Below are positions 45,236 to 51,295 of a stretch of DNA of 51,295 bases, one piece after another (within the stretch, counting starts at the first letter, position 1; each line of letters begins with the position of its first letter). The notes under the pieces were generated by a model. It did not search any database and was not told where the DNA came from. It saw nothing but the letters and a program-made list of their open reading frames with translations. Position numbers and translations under genes: made by a program. The stretch covers positions 1-51,295 of the forward strand of contig JAUNBK010000018.1 of assembly GCA_030527105.1 (NCBI GenBank). Reading direction: 5' to 3'. Origin of the DNA: Planctomycetia bacterium. GTDB lineage: Bacteria; Planctomycetota; Planctomycetia; Pirellulales; Thermoguttaceae.

Positions 45236-46087
45236 ATGAAAATCGGAATGAATTTATTGTTGTGGACGGATACCATGGACGAGCGGGGTTTGTCGCTTTG
45301 CGCTCAGCTAAAGGAGATGGGGTTTGACGCCGTCGAACTGCCGGGATACGGACACGATTATTCGAATTACGAACGGTGGGGGAATGAGTTGGAAAGGTTG
45401 GGACTGATTCGTACCGCTGCGGTCGTGCGGGGCGAGGCGGACAATCCCGCAAGTTTGGATCCCGAAATCCGTCGCAGAGGCGTGGAGAGCAACAAGCGCT
45501 CGGTCGAGTGTCTCGCGGCGGCAGGGTGTCGCGCGATGGTTGGTCCCTTTCACTCGGCAATCGGATATTTCTCGGGACAGCCCGCGTCTCAAGATGAGTG
45601 GAACGCGGCAGTCGACAGTATGCGCGAGGTGGCGGAGTTTGCGGAGCAATTCGATATGGACCTTTGCTTGGAGGCGATCAATCGCTTTGAGTGCTATTTG
45701 ATCAATTGTGCCGCGCAGCTGCGGGACTTCATCGAGGCGGTGGATCATCCGCGATGCAAGGCGCTTTACGATACCTTCCATGCGCATATTGAGGAAAAAA
45801 GCGTCTCCAACGCGATTCAGAGTTTGGAAGGGAAGATCGGTTTGGTGCACATCTCCGAGAACGATCGCTCTACCCCGGGAAAAGGACAGGTGCGGTGGGA
45901 GGAGACTTTCCGCTCGCTCAATGCTGTGGGATACGATGGGCTTTTCGTCATTGAGGCGTTCGGATCTGCATTGCCGAATCTCGTTGCCGCAACGAAAATC
46001 TGGCGAAAAATGTACGACGAGGAATTGGAGCTTGCCGCACAAGGATTGGATTTCATTCGCAAATGCGGCGCGACTTTTTGCGCATAG
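45236..46087 (+). CDS. Ketose 3-epimerase / hydroxypyruvate isomerase-like TIM barrel
   Basis: 283 residues of the xylose isomerase-like TIM barrel superfamily. The start MKIGMNLLLWT and the four metal ligands Glu146 (LEAINRFE), Asp179 (LYDTFHAHIEE), His205 (LVHISENDR) and Glu240 (FVIEAF) match D-tagatose/D-psicose 3-epimerases in identity and spacing. It may also act on a related sugar or sugar acid. The in-frame ATG at 45206 is an alternative; I prefer 45236 because the family begins there. No strong ribosome site is seen for either. Confidence 0.87.
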   Translation: MKIGMNLLLWTDTMDERGLSLCAQLKEMGFDAVELPGYGHDYSNYERWGNELERLGLIRTAAVVRGEADNPASLDPEIRRRGVESNKRSVECLAAAGCRAMVGPFHSAIGYFSGQPASQDEWNAAVDSMREVAEFAEQFDMDLCLEAINRFECYLINCAAQLRDFIEAVDHPRCKALYDTFHAHIEEKSVSNAIQSLEGKIGLVHISENDRSTPGKGQVRWEETFRSLNAVGYDGLFVIEAFGSALPNLVAATKIWRKMYDEELELAAQGLDFIRKCGATFCA

Positions 46088-46124
46088 GGGCTATTGCTTC
46101 GACAAGATTGTTCTCAAAAAAAGA

Positions 46125-46230
46125 TATAATACTTCGCGTTGAAATTTCCGGTTCCGTCCGCCGTCGGAGCTACGCACCACGGCTCGCAAAGCGTCGCGCA
46201 AAACGGGAATTTTTAAGGAGAACGAATATA
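46125..46230 (-). repeat. Dispersed palindromic repeat, copy 13 (well conserved)
   Basis: From TATAATACTTCGCG to GAATATA. It lies 37 bp after the stop of the epimerase-like gene. Confidence 0.9.
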
Positions 46231-46247
46231 GTTTTCTAACAAAATTG

Positions 46248-46284
46248 TTGCCGTTGGTGTCGTGACGCGCGAATCCAATGGCAA
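46248..46284. other. Inverted repeat upstream of the secretin gene group
   Basis: TTGCCGTTGG (46248-46257) pairs with CCAATGGCAA (46275-46284) with one mismatch. A 13-bp palindrome GTCAAAATTTGAC (46381-46393) lies further on. Either could be an operator. I see no convincing promoter in the rest of the gene-free stretch 46231-46496. Confidence 0.35.
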
Positions 46285-46496
46285 CGATTACACTTCTTGC
46301 CATTTTTCGTCTCGACTCACCCGCAACATGCACGATACACACTCTCTTTCGACAAAATTTCAGGATAGACTAAATCTTCAGTCAAAATTTGACGATTATA
46401 GTGATTGTAGGGCTTGTTTTGGTAATGAGGGTTTACACCAGCCATGTTTGTACTAAAGTATTCCAAATTAGTTCAACTTGAATAATGGAGCGAGAG

Positions 46497-47054
46497 ATGT
46501 TACATCACTCAAAATGGGAGCTTTTTTGGGCTGTGGGAGCCGTTTTTTGGATGACCTCAGCCGCAATGGCTCAGACCCCGTATGGACAACACGCGACGAC
46601 TGGAGTGCCGGCTGAACCGGTTCAGGTGTCGTATTCAACGCCGGTGGCTCCTGCTTCGCCGAGCGTTCCTTTTCAAAAGCCCGCTGCTGCTCCACTTGCT
46701 GCGGACCCGTTTCAATATCAAAGACCGAGCGACAATTCGGAATTCGTTCCCGCTCGGCTTGCGTCGCTTCCTCCAGAGATAAAACTGGTCGGCGTCCTGA
46801 TGCTTGAGGGACGAGAACCGATCGCGGCGATTCGATTCCCGAACGCGGGAGGAAATCATGTCGGAGAGGTGCATTACGTCCGAGAGGGAGAAGATATTGA
46901 AATTCCACGGGCGCTTCTTCGCACCAACAGGTCGCGCACCGCCCCCGTTGAGGACGAGGGGGAGATTCTCTTTTTAAAAGTGCAAAAAATCACTTCCCAG
47001 CACGTGGAAGTCCGTTCGCAAAGCAATCTTGCGGACAAGCACTATTTGCGTTAG
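46497..47054 (+). CDS. Exported small protein before the secretin, PilP/GspC-like candidate
   Basis: 185 residues. A signal peptide (MLHHSKWELFWAVGAVFW to AMAQ), a Pro/Ala-rich linker (about 30-80), then a small beta domain: LPPEIKLVGVLMLEGREPIAAIRF, VREGEDIEI and ILFLKVQKITSQHVEV. Size, export and place just before a secretin suggest a PilP- or GspC-type inner partner that docks onto the secretin, but the match is by shape only. I prefer ATG 46497 (GGAG six nt upstream) to the in-frame ATG at 46485. Confidence 0.6.
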   Translation: MLHHSKWELFWAVGAVFWMTSAAMAQTPYGQHATTGVPAEPVQVSYSTPVAPASPSVPFQKPAAAPLAADPFQYQRPSDNSEFVPARLASLPPEIKLVGVLMLEGREPIAAIRFPNAGGNHVGEVHYVREGEDIEIPRALLRTNRSRTAPVEDEGEILFLKVQKITSQHVEVRSQSNLADKHYLR

Positions 47055-47117
47055 TCGAGCGTCCCTTGGAGACGGGGGCAAGGACAGCTGAGGAGAGAAT
47101 CAGGAAAGGAATCCGAT

Positions 47118-49274
47118 ATGAAATATAAGTTTTGTTTATTTTTAGGCGTTGCTCTCGTGCTCAATGCGACTGCACGATCTCAGCAGGGGGCGTCTTACTA
47201 CGATCCACAAATAGGAACGCCGATTGTTGAGAACTCAAGCGTTCTTCTGCCTGGTCCGGGCAGTCCAAGAGGCGGGGCGGAGTCGTTTTCGCCCACACCA
47301 ACGAACACCCCCCAAGACACACTGCGGCGGGTTTTGCCCACGCCCGTACACCCTGAGGCAATGGCACCGGTGGAATACGTTCCTGTCACGCCGCGACCAC
47401 AAACGGCACGCGTGCATTTGGAGCAGAGAACCGCTTCGCCGAGCGTGGCGCAGCGTCCTGCCGCAACTCCAGCCGGTTCGGCTACGCGTGCGCCGTTTTC
47501 GGAGACGAGAATTTCCTCGCTCAACATCAAAGGCATGACCCTCCACGAGTTTTCTCGGCTCCTGAGTCAAGGTGCAGGGTGGAAGGTTGTCGTCAGTCGT
47601 GAGGCGGGCGATATTGAATTCCGTGCCTATTTTGAAGACATTAGTGGCGAGGACGCGATTCGGGCAATTTGTCAGGCGAACAATTTGTGGTATCATCGCG
47701 ACGAGTCGAGTGGCATCATCAGCATCATGACGGTGGAAGAATACCGACGCGGGATTCTTTCCCACTCACAGGACACCGTGAAAGTCGTGACGCTGCTTTA
47801 TCCCGACGCGCGCGCCGTGGGGGACGCACTCCAGCGACTCTTCAAAAACCGTGTCGTTTGGACGCCGCCAGACGATTATCTGGACGACCCCATTGACGAT
47901 ATTGAGCGCGCGTTCGAAAGAATGGAGAGCCTCAACGATCAGGTTCAAGACTTGCAGCAGAGCCTGGGCAACTCGCGCCGTTCGAGCAGTTCAAGTTCGA
48001 GTTCGAGCAGTTCGCGCAGTTCCTCCCGTAGGAGCCAACGCAATCTCGACCCGCTGGCGGAGAATCGCGTTGTGGAGGACATTGAGCAGGAAGTGCCCGA
48101 CGAGAAACTTGTCGCGCAGCTTGCTGGCGTGGCGGAGCCTGCGGGCGGAATTTTGGGCGACCCGGGCATCGTTTATATCTCCGCATTCAGGGGAACCAAC
48201 GATCTTCTTTTGCGATCCTCGGACCCGAAAGCGGTCGAGGAGGTGCTCAAAGTGATTGCGCAGCTGGACAAGCCGAAGCCGCAGGTGCTTCTCGAGGTGA
48301 AAGTGTTGGATTTGACGCTGAGCGACGATGAATCCTACGGTTTCGACTGGCTTTTCAAAGGAGGAAACGCCTCTGGAGGTCGTTCCACCGGCATCAATGG
48401 CGACACGATTGGCACGGAATTTGGCGCTATCACGGAGCCTGCCGCCAATTTGACTCCGACCGGATCGGGTCTCGACCCCAAAGCGATGGTCCTCCAAGTC
48501 GTGACGGACGACATTGCCGCGAGAATTCAAGCGATGCAGGACAGTGGCCGAATGGTCGCACTCGCGACGCCGAATTTGTGTGTGGCGGATGGCGAGGCGT
48601 CGAGAATTTTCGTCGGAACAGAAACGACCATTTTGACCTCCGTCTCCGTGAGTCGAAGCACGTACTCTGGCACGACAACCACGTCCGACACGGTGTATTC
48701 CCCCGAAACCGAACGGCTCAACGTAGGCACGACGCTCCTCATCACGCCTCGAATCCATGCCGATCGCACGACGACGATTCGCATTGCGCAGGAGGATTCG
48801 CAAGTCGGTGGGTCGCAAACCATTAATTATGGCGAGAACGAGAGTTTCACGTCTCGCGACATTGAAACGCGGACCGTGACGACTACGGTCGTGGCGTCGG
48901 ACGGGCAGATTAGCGCCATTGGTGGTTTGATTCGCGAGGTTGCGAACGATCGTGAAGTGGGCGTTCCTGGTCTCATGAAAATTCCCCACCTTGGGTGCCT
49001 TTTCAAAACCACGCTCAAAAATCGCGAGCGTCATGAACTCCTCGTCCTTATTCGTCCGCATGTTCTCCTCGCACCAGGGGAAGCAGAGCCGGCGTCCATG
49101 GAGATGCTCGAACGGCTGAGTGCCCATCCAAGTGCCCATGGCGAGATTCCGTCCATGCGCATTGGCGAGGGAATCACGATCGTGAACGAACGCGTGTACG
49201 ATATCCCGAAACAGGCGTACAAAGCCGTCAAACACCAAGCTCAACCACGCTCCACAACAGGAGGTGAAAAATGA
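47118..49274 (+). CDS. Secretin of the GspD/PilQ family
   Basis: Outer membrane channel of a type II secretion or type IV pilus system. 718 residues: signal peptide (about 1-22), Pro-rich linker, an N0/STN-like domain (about 130-210, ISSLNIKGMTLHEFSRLLSQ), an N1-like domain (VVTLLYPDARAVGDALQRLF), a Ser-rich linker (about 286-308, eleven Ser in a row), another ring domain (LLLRSSDPKAVEEVLKVIAQL), and the secretin core with VGTTLLITPRI, ISAIGGLIRE, VGVPGLMKIPHLGCLF and LLVLIRPHVL. It is followed by the TPR lipoprotein with a 4-bp overlap. Confidence 0.9.
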   Translation: MKYKFCLFLGVALVLNATARSQQGASYYDPQIGTPIVENSSVLLPGPGSPRGGAESFSPTPTNTPQDTLRRVLPTPVHPEAMAPVEYVPVTPRPQTARVHLEQRTASPSVAQRPAATPAGSATRAPFSETRISSLNIKGMTLHEFSRLLSQGAGWKVVVSREAGDIEFRAYFEDISGEDAIRAICQANNLWYHRDESSGIISIMTVEEYRRGILSHSQDTVKVVTLLYPDARAVGDALQRLFKNRVVWTPPDDYLDDPIDDIERAFERMESLNDQVQDLQQSLGNSRRSSSSSSSSSSSRSSSRRSQRNLDPLAENRVVEDIEQEVPDEKLVAQLAGVAEPAGGILGDPGIVYISAFRGTNDLLLRSSDPKAVEEVLKVIAQLDKPKPQVLLEVKVLDLTLSDDESYGFDWLFKGGNASGGRSTGINGDTIGTEFGAITEPAANLTPTGSGLDPKAMVLQVVTDDIAARIQAMQDSGRMVALATPNLCVADGEASRIFVGTETTILTSVSVSRSTYSGTTTTSDTVYSPETERLNVGTTLLITPRIHADRTTTIRIAQEDSQVGGSQTINYGENESFTSRDIETRTVTTTVVASDGQISAIGGLIREVANDREVGVPGLMKIPHLGCLFKTTLKNRERHELLVLIRPHVLLAPGEAEPASMEMLERLSAHPSAHGEIPSMRIGEGITIVNERVYDIPKQAYKAVKHQAQPRSTTGGEK

Positions 49275-49990
49275 GAATCTCATTCACGTTGGGTATTTTG
49301 TGCGCTGCGCTGCCTCTGTTCACGCTTGCGAGTGGGTGCCGCTCTGGAGACGGTGGCGGAAGAAAAACCGTTCAGGTAGAGTCGCAAGTCCCGCTCGGTA
49401 CCTACGACCAAGGGAAACTCCAGCAAGCGTCCGGGGAATATCTCAAGGCGGTGGCGTCGTATCGTCAAGCGATAGCGTGCTCGCCCGACCCATTGGAGCG
49501 CGACTTGGCGAAGATCGGGGCGGCGGAGTGCCTTCTGGCGCTCAAGAAATACCCCGCTGCGCTAGCGGCACTGGAGCCGTTGCCCTTGCAAGTCGTTCTT
49601 GAGACCGACGCGCTTAAGCTCGCCCTCGCGGGAGAGTCGCTGCTTCATCAAAATCGATATGAGGAGGCGGAAGTCTACCTTGAAATCGCGCTCAACTCGC
49701 TCGATTTGGAGAGTTTCGCCCAAACTGCGCAGGAGGGTTCGCTTACTTCCGCACCCGCGTGGGTCGCTCCCGCTGCTGCAAACCTCGGGTGTGCGTGCCT
49801 CAAAAACGACAAGCCCGAGGAGGCAATGGTCATGTATCAATTCTCTGCCATGATGTATCGCGCAAACGGCAATACCATCGAGGCGAACAAGTCCGAAGGG
49901 ATGTACAACGACCTTGCGTCCGTGATTCGGCAATACGCGCCTCACAAACCAATTCCTGTCGTGAAAGGTGGGCATCCGGGCAAATTTTAA
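49271..49990 (+). CDS. TPR lipoprotein of the secretin operon
   Basis: 239 residues. The signal peptide ends in a lipobox LASGC, then helical repeats of TPR type (GEYLKAVASYRQAIACSPDP, AGESLLHQNRYEEAEVYLEIAL, ANLGCACLKNDKPEEAMVMYQFSAMM). Lipoproteins of this kind (PilF/PilW-like) help secretin assembly, so a pilotin role is a fair guess from position. Translation is coupled to the secretin gene (ATGA). Confidence 0.8.
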   Translation: MRISFTLGILCAALPLFTLASGCRSGDGGGRKTVQVESQVPLGTYDQGKLQQASGEYLKAVASYRQAIACSPDPLERDLAKIGAAECLLALKKYPAALAALEPLPLQVVLETDALKLALAGESLLHQNRYEEAEVYLEIALNSLDLESFAQTAQEGSLTSAPAWVAPAAANLGCACLKNDKPEEAMVMYQFSAMMYRANGNTIEANKSEGMYNDLASVIRQYAPHKPIPVVKGGHPGKF

Positions 49991-50008
49991 TTTCCCACCC
50001 ATTTTATT

Positions 50009-50045
50009 CCTCCCTTCGCGGCTTTGTTCGAAGGGAGGTTTTTTT
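50009..50045 (+). terminator. Strong intrinsic terminator between the TPR lipoprotein and pilT
   Basis: Perfect 10-bp stem CCTCCCTTCG/CGAAGGGAGG, a 10-nt loop and seven T. It ends 25 bp before the pilT ATG, so pilT must be reached by readthrough or have a promoter hidden in this short space. Confidence 0.9.
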
Positions 50046-50070
50046 ACCACAAAAAACAGGTACAACACAA

Positions 50071-51114
50071 ATGACTGGAAGCAAAAAAACAGACGAACTG
50101 CTCCACGAACTTATCGAGAGGAACGGTTCCGACCTTCATCTCGCGGCAGGGAATCCGCCGATGATTCGAATCCACGGACAGCTTATCCCGATGCCCAATA
50201 CGCCATCGCTCACGCCAGAGGAGACGGAGTTTCACATTTCGCGCATGGTTTCAAAGAGTGCGATGGAAGAATTGCGCAAAACGGGCGAGCTGGACGCCGC
50301 GCTCCAGTTGGAGGGTGGACACCGACTCCGTATTAATGCGTATCGACAGCAAAACACCTACGCCGCGGCGCTGCGACTTCTCCCCAATCGATTCTTCGCG
50401 CTGGAGGATTTGGGACTGCCCATGAACGTTTTGGAGCACATTTGCCGCCTCCACTCCGGACTCGTTCTCGTGACGGGCGCGACGAGCAGCGGAAAGTCGA
50501 CCACCATCGCGAGTATCGTACACCAGATCAATCTGGAACGCCCGTGCCACATCCACACAATCGAAGACCCCGTTGAGTACCGACACCACAGCGCCAAGGC
50601 GCTCGTCACGCAGCGCGAAGTGGGTGCCGATACGGAAACATTTGCCGAGGCGCTTCGGCGTTCGATGCGAGAAGACCCCGACGTTATCGTCATTGGCGAA
50701 ATGCGCGACCTCGAAACAATGTCAGCAGCCCTCACGCTGGCGGAGACGGGGCATCTCACGTTTGGCACGCTGCACACCTCGACCGCCATCCAGACGATAT
50801 CGCGTTTGGTGAGTGCGTTCCCTGCCGCGCAGCAGGCTCAGGTGAGGATTCAGCTTGCCTCGACGCTTCAGTATGCGATTTGCCAAAAGCTCGTTCCGTG
50901 GGACAATGGCGAGGGGCGATCGCTCATTGCGGAGGTTTTGGTCGTGAATCCTGCCGTCCGCGCGATGATTCGAGACGAAAAGACGCACCAAATCCGAACC
51001 GTCATGCAGACGAACTTCGAAATTGGGATGAGGACGCTTGAGCAGTCCCTCGAAGACGCCGTGAAGAAAGGGAGAATCTCGCGAAAGAGAGCCGACCTTT
51101 ATTTGGAAGGGTAA
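50071..51114 (+). CDS. pilT: Type IV pilus retraction ATPase
   Basis: 347 residues. A hexameric ATPase that depolymerises pili. Walker A GATSSGKS (136-143), Asp box TIEDPVEY (164-170), Walker B VIVIGEMRD and the His box GHLTFGTLH. The PilT-type C-terminal region is present (VRAMIRDEKTHQIRTVMQT). ATG 50071 is chosen because it gives the family start and lies after the terminator; the open frame extends upstream only by chance through the lipoprotein gene. The ribosome site is weak (CAGG). Confidence 0.92.
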   Translation: MTGSKKTDELLHELIERNGSDLHLAAGNPPMIRIHGQLIPMPNTPSLTPEETEFHISRMVSKSAMEELRKTGELDAALQLEGGHRLRINAYRQQNTYAAALRLLPNRFFALEDLGLPMNVLEHICRLHSGLVLVTGATSSGKSTTIASIVHQINLERPCHIHTIEDPVEYRHHSAKALVTQREVGADTETFAEALRRSMREDPDVIVIGEMRDLETMSAALTLAETGHLTFGTLHTSTAIQTISRLVSAFPAAQQAQVRIQLASTLQYAICQKLVPWDNGEGRSLIAEVLVVNPAVRAMIRDEKTHQIRTVMQTNFEIGMRTLEQSLEDAVKKGRISRKRADLYLEG

Positions 51115-51133
51115 GACGCCGCTCCTAAATTTG

Positions 51134-51240
51134 TATACTCATCGTCGTTTAAAATTCCCGTTTTTCGCAACGTTTTGCGAGCCGTGGTGCGCAAGCTCCA
51201 ACGGCGGACGGAACGGGAAATTTCAACGCGAAGTATTATA
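51134..51240 (+). repeat. Dispersed palindromic repeat, copy 14 (well conserved)
   Basis: From TATACTCATCGTCG to GAAGTATTATA, 20 bp after the pilT stop. The rest of the window (51241-51295) shows nothing I can name. Confidence 0.9.
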
Positions 51241-51295
51241 AAAAGCAACAGTGTTTTTGTCAAGGGGTACCGGTTGAAATTGGGTTGGATTTTTC

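Noticed and set aside
2207..51240. The dispersed repeat as a CRISPR array
   Set aside because: Copies are kilobases apart or abut without unique spacers, are about 105 bp long and occur in both orientations; no cas genes.

Overview
The window looks like a chromosome segment of a planctomycete. This is inferred from gene content, with no database search. Clues are: three exported autotransporter-repeat proteins ending in PEP-CTERM signals; a protein opening with the planctomycete WLGI/DnaJ-like domain; a very large DUF4175-like membrane protein; rsmH followed by a LysM protein instead of ftsL; a type III glutamine synthetase; and a CE15 glucuronoyl esterase. I cannot name a genus; a gut or plant-fibre habitat is only a guess from the esterase.

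Layout. 0.2-1.5 kb: CE15 esterase. 1.5-10.5 kb (minus strand): pdxS, pdxT, xseB, nadE, a DUF4175-like protein and a DUF2325 protein, then two damaged small genes, one beheaded next to a repeat copy and one frameshifted in a G run. 10.9 kb: HIT protein. 11.5-20.2 kb: three tandem PATR/PEP-CTERM surface proteins. 20.4 kb: tRNA-Leu(CAA). 20.6-26 kb (minus): WLGI/TPR membrane protein; rsmH with a LysM protein. 26.6-31.3 kb (plus): manC and class II DAHP synthase (overlapping, consensus promoter), then a DUF805 fusion protein. 31.3-38.9 kb (minus): a tightly packed run of small membrane protein, SEC-C-like/TPR protein, tmk, DegT aminotransferase and an AddB-like nuclease. 39-44.2 kb: single-domain response regulator, long coiled-coil protein, glnN. 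44.5-46.1 kb: BON-domain protein and a sugar epimerase-like TIM barrel. 46.5-51.1 kb: exported small protein, secretin, TPR lipoprotein and PilT, i.e. part of a type IV pilus or type II secretion system.

The most unusual element is a dispersed, imperfectly palindromic repeat of about 105 bp with TATA ends. I find 14 copies (about eight well conserved, the rest diverged, plus solo ends), all between genes or at their edges. It has a central hairpin, occurs in both orientations, sits next to several good promoters, and lies in the predicted leaders of manC and glnN. One copy appears to have cut the front off a gene. Copies 6-9 form a nest between rsmH and manC. No transposase is present in the window, so if the element is mobile it must be moved from elsewhere. 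It is best described as a MITE- or REP-like family of unknown function.
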